Of a DNA stretch of 64,000 nt, positions 54,101-64,000 are shown one piece after another. Made by a program: the position numbers and the translations under genes. The stretch comes from Antrodiella citrinella (lineage: Eukaryota > Basidiomycota > Agaricomycetes > Polyporales > Steccherinaceae). Each line of letters begins with the position of its first letter. The stretch's first letter is position 1. Location of the stretch: assembly GCA_004802725.1 (NCBI GenBank), contig SGPM01000039.1:1-64000 (forward strand), given 5' to 3'. The notes under the pieces are model-generated. The model did not search any database and was not told the origin of the DNA. It saw only the letters and a list, made by a program, of their open reading frames with translations.

Positions 54101-56450
54101 AGACATCAAGGTCCAGGCGCGAGGACAAGTATGTTAAGTCCTTCGATAGGCAAAGTAGATAACAGAAGACCGTCGAGTGGTACAACATAGTTCCAGGAGA
54201 TGTGTGGCAGCACACGTTAGATAAGCCTCACATTTGCCAACGCAATTGACCGACTCGTGCTCATGGTGCGCTGATCATATGCGTACGAGAATGCGAGTCT
54301 GAGGGTAGCCGTCCGCTAGTTCCTCCTTTGGAGACGCAGACTCAGAAAATCTTAGACTCGCAGTACTCAGGATGCAGCGTTACATAGACCAGATGGAGGT
54401 ATTGGGGAGAGGGCTCATGATGAGTTCAATGACGTCAAGCCTGAGGACGGCCATCCGATAGTCCCTGCTCAGGGTGTGCATGCTGAGTAGCAATTTAGCC
54501 TGATCTAGCACGAACACGCGCTGCTCAGATAGAATCGCTACTGCGCGCGGCAGGACATCCACGGACCAGATGAGAGGGTTAGGGGACTGATGGGGGCTTG
54601 AGATGCTGCGAGACAGAGGGCGGCCACCCGCTAGATCTTGCGAGCGTGCAAGGCTGAGAGGAATGAGTGTTCGAGTAGGCGGGGGGTCATTGTCTTCGAC
54701 ACAGCTGGCTAAGATCAGTCTAAGAATGCCAGTGGTCCTGCATAAAGGAGGGGAAGTTGCCCGAGCAGGGCTAGCAAGACTCTCGACCGACGACGACAGA
54801 ATAAAGCAGTCGACTTCAACGTCAGACACCATCCACTGCTCATGCACAGACGCGTCGTCTCTAGCTCTGTCTCGAGGTGCTGTAGACTTCTTGACCTTTG
54901 CTAGTGTCTGCTAGTGATCATTGCTCAGAGATATGAGGTGAGAGGAAGGAGTGGAGCGGTCATTGCACGAATCAGCGAAAGGCTGAGTAGAGGGTCTGCA
55001 GCCTTCTAGCAGCAGAAATTGTGATGTAGGGAGTGCTCGAGCTCATTGCAAGCGTTGTCAATGACTCCTTCCGGCAGACACGCAGGTCTAGAAAGGACTC
55101 GGGGTGCGCATAGGATTAGACGTCGAGTAGATACTCAAACTTCATCTAGCACGAAGACGCCGCCTGCTGACTTTGAGACTTGAGAGAGACATGCATTCAG
55201 ATCGGACATTGTCCACATTTAACTCGAGGACGAGGACGAGCTGTCCTGCAAGAGGAAAGGGCGGGTTACAGCGACGAGCAAGTTTCGACGATTAGACAAG
55301 GGAGTGGCACAGCGTTCAGAACCACTGCTCATCATCAAGCTTCTCAAGAACATCGACGTCTCTATCGCAGAGACTCGCGATAGACGGCTCGATTTATCCT
55401 ATCGTCATCACCCAGCCAGAAAATAAACGGCAACTGCATTGACCAAGAAGGTCTCCACAACAGGCGAGGACAAAAGGATAAGTTTTCAAGTGAACAGATT
55501 CTTGCAGATATCTGCATCAGTAGAGTGATTATGACCCAGACGAGATCACGATAGCCAGCAAAAGAAGCGAAACGGTCACAGCACAGACCGGCGAGGTCTC
55601 GATGGCAAGAGAAGACAATGGACTGAGAGCCTTGGATGCTACGTACTGCTATCAGCGCAAGCTTCCCGACAGCATCGTCTCCACCGCGCCGACAGACCTC
55701 AGACGTCTCGGTCGTCTGAAACAACTGCGGGAGCCAGGTGCATCCGGCCTGAGTGCCAGCAGACAAGATGACTAGCGGAAGGATTCGAATGGCAAAGCAC
55801 ATGCAGTAGGTCACCGAATACCAACGGCCTCTCGCGAGGGCTCAGACTTGGAGACAGCCCGGGCCAGCGGCGGCAAGTAGACGACTCGGGTATGGTGAAG
55901 TCTAGCGGATAGATTAGAACGGTCGAGCAGGAGTGGTCTTGCTGTGAATGCGACCAAGCACAGCAGATTTTGAGAGAGAGCATGCTTAGGGGAATCGTTG
56001 CCCTCTGGCCCAGTAAGACCCGTGGACCCAGCGTGGGCTGCAGCATAGAGGCGGACATCGAACGCAGTTGGATCTCCTACCAATCACGGTTCTTATCGGC
56101 CTTCTCCGTGAACTGATTAGGACCATTCGGAAGTGATCCGAGATCAGATGAGCTTTATCTTATCTATAAGATCCTGTCACTGTATGTGTTACATATAGTC
56201 ATGTGATATTTGGTAACGCGTTGCAATGTCACCGGCCGCGGAAAAGGCAACCCCGCCATGCGGCACAGCGACGGCGGTCGTTTGTCCTTTCATTTCGCTC
56301 TCTTTCTTCACCTCCCTCAACGACGACCGACCGATCCATCAATACATTCCGGCTGAAAGTTCGCGAAACTACCCTGTATGTATATACTTACATTCCTGAT
56401 AACTTGAGAGAAGCTGAACTTTTACCAGTCGAGCGGCGGCACCCCTAGCC
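54101..56450. other. 2.3 kb without a supported gene
   Basis: A 155-codon minus-strand frame (54380-54847) reads WSVDVLPRAVAILSEQRVFV near its end. Further minus-strand frames lie at 55362-55814 and 55811-56083. None has a domain, and joins between them are blocked by stops. Phrases such as TCTAGCACGAA recur (54506 and 55143), suggesting an old degraded repeat. The last 240 bases are the promoter of the RBR ligase gene. Confidence 0.35.
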
Positions 56451-59180
56451 ATGCTCAACGACGTCGAGCTATTCAACTGCTCGCCCTCGCAACGACCCGT
56501 TCGCTCGTTACCACGCGCCGGACCCTCCCACAAAGCCCACAAACAGCGCCCCGTACCCGTAGAAGATGTCATAGAAATCACAGACTCAGAGGACGAGCCT
56601 GGCCCTAGCACGAGTCGCGCTCCGGGGCTTGTATCGTCTTCGAGCAGCGTCTGGGAGATCGACCCGCCGCCTGGTGCCGTATCATCCAAATCCAAAGCTC
56701 AAGCCCAAGCTAGTACTTCTCAACCGCAAGTTCAAGAGCAGCAGCCGTTGTTTCTACCTGACTTGGACGAGCCACTTGCAGGGCCTTCACGCAGCCCGAA
56801 GCGTAACTTGGACGATGCTGCGCCTCCGCCGCCGCCATCTCAGACACCGAGTCGCGTCCTGGAGACAGAGTCGAGCGCGGAGATTTTCATACCACCGGAA
56901 GAAGACCCGGATCCGTTCAGCGGCTACCTCGCGCAAGTGCTTGAAATTCTCCCCGACGTCGACCCATCGCATGCCCTGGCCCTGATTACGCTGCATCATG
57001 AAGAGCAGCAGAATGAAGTGGTAGCGACGGTGCTGCAGACGCTGTTCGAGGACCCGCAATACCCGAAGGCGGACAAGAAGGGGAAGAGGAAGAGAGAGGA
57101 GAGTGGAGAGGAGTCGCCGAGCGTGAGGCAGAGAGTAGAGGTGGAGATGGCGACGATTGATTATGGAAATAAGGAGAGACCGCAACCCGCTGGGCCATTT
57201 TATCAGGACCTTGCCCTTGTAAGCACCTCCTTCTCTGTCGCGAGCTCACCCTTGACGACGTGTGGTGGCAGGCGAATTTGTATTCCGACTTCCCCAAGAT
57301 CCCGGTCTCGCATATTCGTCGCGAGTTCAAGAACCAGAATAACCTCTTCGCACCGACATATATTGCTCTCGACGCGGAACTGAGTAGCGGTATACTACAG
57401 CATAAACCACTCGCAGGTCGGCGCATTGAGACTGGAAAAGGGAAGGGCGTGCTAAGAGAAGATCCAGACCTGGAGCTCGAGAAAGCATATATTGCGGAAC
57501 GCCAGAACAAAGTTGACGCAGAATTTGCAGAACGGCTACTTAAAGGTGACCGAGTAGAAGATGATGGCTCAGGCATCGAATGCGGATGCTGTTTCGACAC
57601 GCATCCATTTGTACGCTCACCCTCTTTCGATTATGTACTTTTATTCAGTTTACTGATAATTCTCTTTGCTAGGACGAGATGATCCAATGTCCCGACGCGC
57701 ACCTCTTCTGCAAAACCTGCATGACCTCTTACGCCGAAAGCAAGCTCGGCGCACACGACATCAAGCTCCTCTGCATGGATCAATCCGACTGCAAGCTACC
57801 CTTCCCCGACTCCGAGCTCCGACGACTCCTCACGCCGACGCTCCTCTCCCTGTACGAGCGCATCAAGCAGAGCAAGGAGATCGCGGCGGCGGAGCTGGAG
57901 AATCTGGAGGAGTGCCCGTTTTGCGAGTACAAGGTCGTGATTGAGAATGATCAGGAGAAGTTGTTTAGGTGTGAGAATGCGAATTGTGGGGCGGTATCGT
58001 GTAGGCAGTGTCAGAAATTGGTGAGTTTCAAAGGGGGTGTTTTCTTGTGGTCGGCGCTCATATGCTACACTGTAGGATCACTTGCCGAAGAGCTGCAAAG
58101 GTGCGTTTGTGATGTGTAGAGGGTGATGGCTGGTACTGACGATGAGTGTAGAGATGGAAGACGACAAGAAGCTCGATGCTCGGCATGCAGTGGAAGAGGC
58201 TATGAGTGCGTTTAACGCATATATGCAGCTTTCTTTCGCTCTGACGTCTTCTTTCAGGCGCCGCTCTCATGCGCAACTGTCCAAAGTGCGGGAAGGGTAC
58301 GTCTACTTGCCACATCCACTTTTATATATTTCTCTTACAAGTTCTGTTCAGGCTTCCTGAAAGAGACAGGCGTACGCCGTCCTTTGATTTGTTCTTCGTT
58401 CAGGTCTTGACTCACGTGTAAATGCAGTGCAACAAGATGACCTGTCCCGGTTGCGCCACCGTGACATGCTACGTCTGCCGCAAAGTGATCTCGGGGTACG
58501 ATCACTTCAACCAGGTTTGTCAGTTTCTCTCCGTCCATACTCGCGCGGCTGACGTTGAACACCTCGGCAAGCAGCAACCGCCATACAACGTCGCCGCTGA
58601 TAACAGCAAGTGCCCACTCTGGGACCAAGTCGAGAAACGGCACGCGGACGAGGTAAGATCTAAGCCCCATTACACACCGTCAGTGTTGACTGATATTCTG
58701 CAGGTGACAGCAGCCGCCAAGAAAGCGATCGAAGACTACAAACGGCTGCACCCAGACGCAGATGACAAAGACATTCACGTCGACCTCCCCGACGCGCCTC
58801 CGCTCGGCCCGCCTCTCCCAGGCCAGGCCATCCCCGCCGTCGTCCCTCCTCTCCCTCATCCTCACTACGCACAGGCGGCGCATCACCACCACGTGCACGT
58901 CCATCTGAACGAGCCGATGCAGTTCCGGATGTACCAGCCGCCGGGTTTGCCGCCTGCCGCACCCCAAGCGCTGCCTCAACATCAACAACATGTTCCACAT
59001 GTGAACAACGTGCTGGAGAGGATGAGGGTGGGGATGGTGGCGCAGCAGGAGATGTTGAGGAATATGCAGGCGGCGCAGGTTGCTCAGCGTGCTCGGGCTC
59101 TGCCACCGCCTGCGCCTATGCCTGTGCCTGTCCCGGCGAGGAGGCCTGTGAGGGCTGTGCCGAAGAGGAAGAGGAAGTGA
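56451..59180 (+). CDS. RBR-type E3 ubiquitin ligase (RNF216/TRIAD3-like)
   Basis: This transfers ubiquitin through a RING1-IBR-RING2 relay. The ATG at 56451 starts MLNDVELFNCSPSQRPVRSL. The N-terminal region is disordered, with a SUMO-interaction-like acidic hydrophobic patch (EDVIEITDSEDEPG) and a helical part (FSGYLAQVLEILPDVDPSHA). RING1 is ECGCCFDTHPF joined to DEMIQCPDAHLFCKTCM. The IBR reads EECPFCEYKVVIEN, LFRCENANCGAVSCRQCQKL and DHLPKSCK. RING2 is RNCPKCGK, GFLKETG and CNKMTCPGCATVTCYVCRK, where the Cys of GCNKM is the expected thioester residue. It falls exactly at an exon start. A His-rich stretch and proline-rich basic tail (PVPARRPVRAVPKRKRK) end at 59180. About nine exons are present. 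The spacing resembles RNF216 rather than Parkin or HHARI. Confidence 0.88.
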
Positions 59181-59824
59181 GCTGGGGTGTGGTGTGGTGT
59201 GGGGGGGAGGGGGGTATGATATGATATATACACGTATGCGAATTCTTATAGTCCTTGCCTGGTACCCTCCTCTCCTTCTTAATGTGAGTGTTGTTCATTA
59301 CTATACCCACGGTGAAACGAAGCCTTCGTCTTGTAATGCTTCGTTGTATCACTCTTTTGATATTGTCATTGTCCCATCTCTGTGCGACTCGGGACTCGGT
59401 TTCCGACAACGGTATGCATTCAGTCACTGTGGCGTAGACGAGGAAGCTCCCCTGCATTCAAGTTGCGGATATCGATCTGGTTGATCTTGCAGGGTGCGAG
59501 TTCGTATTGTCTGGCTTGGGACTCGGATTGACATCAACGACCATGCAGGCCGTGGCGATACTTGGCATTTCTGTCCTCCTAGGCCTCTCGTATGACTATC
59601 GTCAGAAACACAATCTTCGGTAGCCTGGAACTTGCCCAGAGGCTGCGATACTGAGATATATGGGGCGATATAAGTTTGTCTGTGTATGCGCTGCACGATT
59701 TGATTTTCGGACGACCCACAAATAGTGGTGCCCGGCAGCTGTATAAGTTTTTGGGACAGCAGGGCCGCGGCGAGTGGTCACCGTCTTTGAGTCAGCTCAT
59801 GGGCCCCGCCGCCCCGATGAGTCA
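59181..59824. other. Spacer downstream of the RBR ligase gene
   Basis: A GGTGTGGTGTGG/GGGGG run follows the stop. No gene is seen. Confidence 0.4.
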
Positions 59825-59921
59825 CCGACGCCGGCCGATTGTACAGTTGCAACGATTCCAACCTGCTGCTCTCTGCTGCTCTATGCTCGAAATCACTCGG
59901 CATGCACCGGCCAGCGGCGGT
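59825..59921. repeat. Short repeat with inverted ends, left copy (upstream of amylase)
   Basis: About 97 bases. It starts CCGACGCCGGCCGATTGTAC and ends GCACCGGCCAGCGGCGG; these ends are imperfect inverted repeats of each other. It matches, in the opposite orientation, the repeat at 62420-62609. The CCGGCCGG-type termini and lack of coding sequence suggest a nonautonomous element. Confidence 0.6.
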
Positions 59922-60194
59922 AAGTGCTGAAAAAGGAAACACGTTTTCCAAAAACGGCACCACCACTTTGTGAAGAGTCTGAAGACGTCTTGGCCTTTCT
60001 CTTCTTCTTTTCAACCACCATCATCTTCGTCTCCTGGCCACGCCTTTTCCTCGCGTGTTTGCCCTCCGACCCTTTCGGTGGTTTCATTTCCCTTTCGCAC
60101 CGTCTGGACCATCCCCGGCCTACAGTCGCCGTTGAACAAGCCTTATATACACGCCGCTCCTTAAGCAAATCTCCTTCTTCACTACACCCCAGCC
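59922..60194. promoter_or_regulatory. Promoter region of the alpha-amylase gene
   Basis: A TATA-like TTATATACACG lies at about 60141-60152, some 45 bases before the ATG. CCACCATC and pyrimidine runs lie upstream. No specific regulator site is assigned. Confidence 0.45.
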
Positions 60195-62155
60195 ATGTTG
60201 GCTACCTCCTTAATCGCATCCGCACTCTTGGCCGCCCCCGCGTTCGCTGCCACAGCAGAGCAATGGCGCAACCGCACAATATACCAGGTACGCTCACTTG
60301 CAGACGCGACACTGACGCGCACAACGCTGACGTCTCGCGCACCAGCTCGTCGTCGACAGATTCGCCACCCCCGACGGGTCTAGCCCCGCGTGCGACACCT
60401 CCAACCGCGTCTACTGTGGAGGAACCTGGAACGGTGTCGTGAGCAAGCTCGACTACATCCAGGACATGGGCTTCGACGCCGTCTGGATCTCCCCCGTCGT
60501 CGCCAACATCGAGGGCACAACAGCTTACGGCGAGGCGTTCCACGGGTGAGTCAAATTTACACGCCCGTTGCGATCTGTCGCCCGGGGACAGCTCGGTAGC
60601 GCCGGTAGTATCCGCTATGACCGTATCTGACCCCGCACGCGCGCAGATACTGGACGCAGGACATCAACGCGCTCAACAGCCATTTCGGAACGGCCTCTGA
60701 CCTCCAGGCACTCGCCGCCGCGTTGCACAAGCGCAACATGTACCTGATGGTCGACATCGTCGTCAACCACGTCGCGTCGCCGAAGAACCCGCCCGACTAC
60801 ACGATATTCACGCCGTTCGACCAGGCGTCGCAGTTCCACACAGAGGTCTTCATCCAGCAGGCGGATTACACCACGAACCAGACCGCCGTCGAGCAGGGCT
60901 GGCTCGGGGACACCAACCTGCCGCTCCCGGATATCGACACCGAGGACCCGAACATCGTCTCGACGTACAACACCTGGGTCGGGCAGCTCGTCAGCAACTA
61001 CTCCGTCGACGGTCTCCGTATCGATACTGTGAAGCACATCCGTCAAGATTTCTGGCCTGACTTTGCCAAGTCCGCCGGTGTCTACACCGTCGGGGAAGTC
61101 GAAGACAACCGCACCGACTACCTTGCTGGCTACACCAGTCAGTATTGGCGTGATGTCTGGACGCATATACTCACCTTGTATCCTTTCCAGAGGTGATCGA
61201 CTCCGTATTGGACTACTCGACGTACTACAGCGTGTTCCCCGCTTTCAGCTCCACTTCCGGTAACCTCTCGACGGTCTCTCAAGTGGTACAGGAAGCGCAG
61301 TCGTCGTTCAACAACGGCGAGTTCTTCGTCGGTTCGTTCATCGAGAACCACGACCAGCCCCGTTTCCAGTCCATCACGACTGATCAAGCTGTACGTGTGT
61401 TTTGTATCGAACAGTGACTCGGGCGCTGACGTCGCCATCTGTCAGCTTGTCATGAACGCCATGTCGTGGCCGTTCATCCAGGACGGTATCCCCATCCTTT
61501 ACTACGGTCAAGAACAGGGCTATACCGGTAGCAACGACCCTGCGAACCGTGAAGCGTAAGTGTCCGATTCATCCAGAATATTCTGGATGTCATTGACACC
61601 CTTTGCAGGCTCTGGCTCTCGGGCTACGACACCAACAAGACTCTTGTCAAGCACGTGACGAAGCTGAACGCTGCGCGTCGTGCTGCTGCTGCGGCCGACT
61701 CGACGTACCTCACGACTGGGGCCAAGTTCCTCATCGCTGCGCCGAACACGCTCGCTGTCCAGAAGCCCGGTGTGCTTGCGTTGCTCGCGAACGGCGGTAA
61801 TTCGTCGACGCCGCAGTGGACGGTGCCTAACGCGGGCTTCAAGGCGAACGAGGTGTTGATGGATATCGTTGCGTGTACGACTGTCACGGCCGATGGTAAC
61901 GGTGGAGTGACCGTCACCGGCAGTGGTGGTATGCCTCTGGTAAGTCGTCCTTTCTCCTCGTGGACGTGAACGCGGACTGATCGTTTCTCGCGATTGCAGA
62001 TCCTGATGCCCACCGCCGTCGGCAGCCCTGTGTGCTCATCGACCGCGTCATCGACGCCGGCGTCGTCGCAGAAGAACGCGGCGTCGGTCCTCGCAACGCA
62101 GATCTTTGGTGTGACGTTGGCTGCGATCCTCGCTGCTGCCGTCACGGTTATGTGA
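60195..62155 (+). CDS. GH13 alpha-amylase, secreted and probably GPI-anchored
   Basis: This hydrolyses alpha-1,4-glucosidic bonds of starch or glycogen-like glucans, or reshapes cell-wall alpha-glucan. The ATG at 60195 gives a signal peptide [20 protein letters not shown]. Conserved regions are [54 protein letters not shown], region [11 protein letters not shown], region [12 protein letters not shown] (nucleophile Asp), region [12 protein letters not shown] (acid/base Glu) and region [10 protein letters not shown] (stabilising Asp). [20 protein letters not shown] follows. The C-terminal sheet domain ends in [20 protein letters not shown] and a hydrophobic tail ([17 protein letters not shown]), the pattern of a GPI-anchor signal. 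Stop at 62153-62155, about 530 residues, eight exons. Short repeats in opposite orientation flank the gene. Confidence 0.9.
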
Positions 62156-62419
62156 ACGCAAGTGTTCGTTCTGTTTCTGTCACGTTACGATTGGACATTT
62201 TGGACAATGACTCTTGATTACCCTCATTACGCCCACCGCACCTCACACTATTCGATTCCCATGTAGTAGATACCAGGCATGTTTATCACCTTTTTTTGTC
62301 TTGATTTGTGAGCGGAGGACTATAGAATTGGCTCTTGGAATCATACTATGGGGCACTCATCTTGACAAANTGGAGGTGCCGGTTTTGGCAGACGGTGTTT
62401 CCATCTTATAATTATATCT
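62156..62419. other. 3' region of the amylase gene
   Basis: AT-rich with one N. No gene is seen. Confidence 0.4.
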
Positions 62420-62609
62420 CGCCGCCGGCCGGTGCATGCCGAGTGATTTCGAGGGTTGTGGCGCCCTNGCAGGCTTGGCGTGCCCTCTCCTCGCTCACCT
62501 GTGCTCTCTCAGAGTCACAGACTTGTATGAACAGGACATAGAGCAGCAGCATGGCCCTCTGTTGTCGCTGTNGGCATCGTTGCAACTGTACAATCGGCCG
62601 GNNTCGGTG
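62420..62609. repeat. Short repeat with inverted ends, right copy (downstream of amylase)
   Basis: This is the inverse of the left copy at 59825-59921. It begins CGCCGCCGGCCGGTGCATGC and ends CAACTGTACAATCGGCCGG followed by two N. About 90 extra bases are inserted between GTGATTTCGAG and CATAGAGCAGCAG, which are adjacent in the left copy. Confidence 0.6.
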
Positions 62610-62688
62610 ACTCAAAGATGTGTAGGCACACCTAAGGTAGGCGCAGGTCAGATCCAACCACTATGTGATGTTACGCTGATCGGATCAG

Positions 62689-63339
62689 AAAACGCACGTG
62701 ATGCAGAATATACTGCGTTTGGCAGGACATTACAAATGTGAGAGGAGCAGTGACATTCACGATAAGTGTGATTCCTGTGTGAAAGATAATGAATGAAAAA
62801 AAATGTACAAACAAATGAAGGGAGTTCAACAGCCTCAGTAACAGCTCCATGGCCCAATAAGTTCACACTCGAGTCTGCAGGTCTAGCACCGGAAGTGGGT
62901 AGACTGGGTAACAGTTGAACCGAGTTGCTCAGTCTGGACACAGTGGTTACATCTCGTTTGCGCTTTCCTAGCTGATTCGGACTGTCGCACTCCATCGCAC
63001 AAGACGCTGACATTCATCGTTGGTGGTCAAGTTGGTAGTTGTTTGATGTTCAATACTCAGCCTGTCGTGACTCATACTGAACGTGCCAGCTACAACTTGT
63101 ATGCAAATTGTGTTTTACCGTTTACGTCGCTGGGAGTGTATGCCTCGTGTCTTCTTACATAGAGTCGCTGCCCGTTGTATTGTGATTCAGATCATGCATT
63201 AGTATTGCAAGTCAACTCACCTATAATAAACATGCTACAGTATGTTAACATTTTCATGTATTACGCACACGTCGTTAGCCTTCTTGTGTTGCGGTTTCCC
63301 TTCTGCCAAACACAGTATATTCTGCATCACGTGCGTTTT
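62689..63339. repeat. 651-base region bounded by a 37-base inverted repeat
   Basis: Bases 62689-62725 (core GCACGTGATGCAGAATATAC) and 63303-63339 are inverted repeats with 36 of 37 positions matching. Each arm contains the palindrome CACGTG. The interior has no convincing open frame and no clear target duplication is seen outside the arms. Confidence 0.65.
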
Positions 63340-64000
63340 TGTTACAAACACGCGTGCGCTCTTATTCTTTTTCCCTTTCTTTTCCCTTTACTCCTCGTTA
63401 TCCCCTTATTCTCTCATCCACTTCCTTCGTCGTACCCTTACCCGCATATGGACTCCCATACGTATACCTAGTACGACTCACCCCCTTTCCTATTCCCTTA
63501 CTGCGGATGAACCACCTTCGTTGACGCTCACCGTTCCAACGGTTCCCCTTCGAACGATCCTCCTTTTACCTCTGCAGTCCTTTAGTACTCGAACGATCCT
63601 CCTTCAGATTCCGCAGTTCTCATACTTGTATAAATACCTGTACGCGTCGGTCAAGTTGTTCCCCAACTTGACCTCCTTGTTAATAGAGGTTATCTTCCAC
63701 TCTGAACATCGTCCTTGTCTGCACATCGTCCTCATCGTCTCACTTGAACCTCGTCCTAGTTAGAACTCGTGCCGAAGTTATGCCTCACGTAACAGTAATG
63801 TTCCACAACATTCCGTGTCATTCTGAGGCATTCTGAGCGCTTATTCAGCGACGATGTGTGGTCGTGCTTCAACTAAGCTCTGCCAACACATTGCCTGGGG
63901 GCTGATGGAATAGTGATTTGTCGTGTCTTGTGAACATTCCGTGACCTTCCGTGAGGTTCCGGAGCAAAGTTTTGCTCCTTCAAAAATGGTCCGGCCGGCC
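63340..64000. other. Noncoding region with small repeats and hairpins, possible degraded retroelement
   Basis: TCGAACGATCCTCCTT occurs at about 63553 and again about 44 bases later, each followed by a similar CTGCAGT/CCGCAGT tail. A TATAAA lies near 63629, followed by a perfect hairpin GTCAAGTTG-TTCCC-CAACTTGAC (about 63651-63673). Near the end GGAGCAAA-GT-TTTGCTCC forms an 8-base stem. The window closes with TCCGGCCGGCC, resembling the ends of the amylase-flanking repeats. A solo LTR is possible but not shown. Confidence 0.3.

Noticed and set aside
1..64000. CRISPR arrays, bacterial operons, rRNA or tRNA genes
   Set aside because: Introns and gene families show a fungal nuclear genome. No regularly spaced repeats were seen, and a visual search for the tRNA B-box pattern GTTCGAATC gave no convincing cloverleaf; a tRNA search program could still find one.

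Overview
The window is nuclear DNA of a filamentous basidiomycete, most likely an Agaricomycete (wood-decay or mushroom type). Genes are split by many short introns of roughly 45-70 bases with GT...AG ends. They sit on both strands at a density of about one per 3 kb. Families typical of this group are present: a DUF6534-type seven-helix membrane protein, alcohol-oxidase-type GMC flavoenzymes and AKR9-type aldo-keto reductases. Scattered N bases at 36.7-38.5 kb and 62.3-62.6 kb mark low-quality assembly. All coordinates are gene spans including introns; exon joins were read by eye.

Layout. 0-8 kb: tail of an unrecognised gene (+), a DUF6534 membrane protein (-) with a decayed relative next to it, a short-chain dehydrogenase (-) and aldo-keto reductase copy 1 (-). 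9-12.4 kb: a BAR plus SH3 membrane-remodelling protein (+). 12.7-18 kb: an alcohol-oxidase-like GMC enzyme (-), then a decayed third aldo-keto reductase broken by the 3' end of a LINE retrotransposon. 19-27 kb: a PPG1-like PP2A-family phosphatase (+), a SNF2-type ATPase (+) and an APC-type amino-acid transporter with a long C-terminal tail (+). 27.6-41.7 kb: a metabolic block with an MFS monocarboxylate-type transporter (-), a small nucleotidyltransferase-fold protein (+), a divergent pair of Gfo/Idh/MocA oxidoreductase (-) and Dal5-type permease (+), an acyl-CoA oxidase-like enzyme (+) and aldo-keto reductase copy 2 (-). 42.6-48 kb: housekeeping genes YTM1 (+), hexokinase (-) and mitochondrial ribosomal protein uL14m (+). 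49.3-51 kb: a TEA-domain transcription factor (+). 51-56.4 kb: poorly resolved, with possible minus-strand genes. 56.4-59.2 kb: an RBR-type E3 ubiquitin ligase (+). 60.2-62.2 kb: a secreted, probably GPI-anchored GH13 alpha-amylase (+).

The most notable structures are in the DNA rather than in a new protein system. Two near-identical aldo-keto reductase segments lie about 33.8 kb apart in the same orientation, with a third decayed copy between them. A 214-base MITE-like element at 36.86 kb has near-perfect terminal inverted repeats and an apparent 8-9 base target duplication. Two opposed copies of a short repeat with its own inverted ends bracket the alpha-amylase gene, and a separate 37-base inverted repeat lies just downstream. 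A cluster of three CreA/Mig1-type motifs sits in the divergent promoter of the oxidoreductase/permease pair. One intron of the phosphatase gene appears to use GC-AG ends. I found no convincing new multi-gene system; the 31.8-41.7 kb catabolic block is the best candidate for genes acting together.
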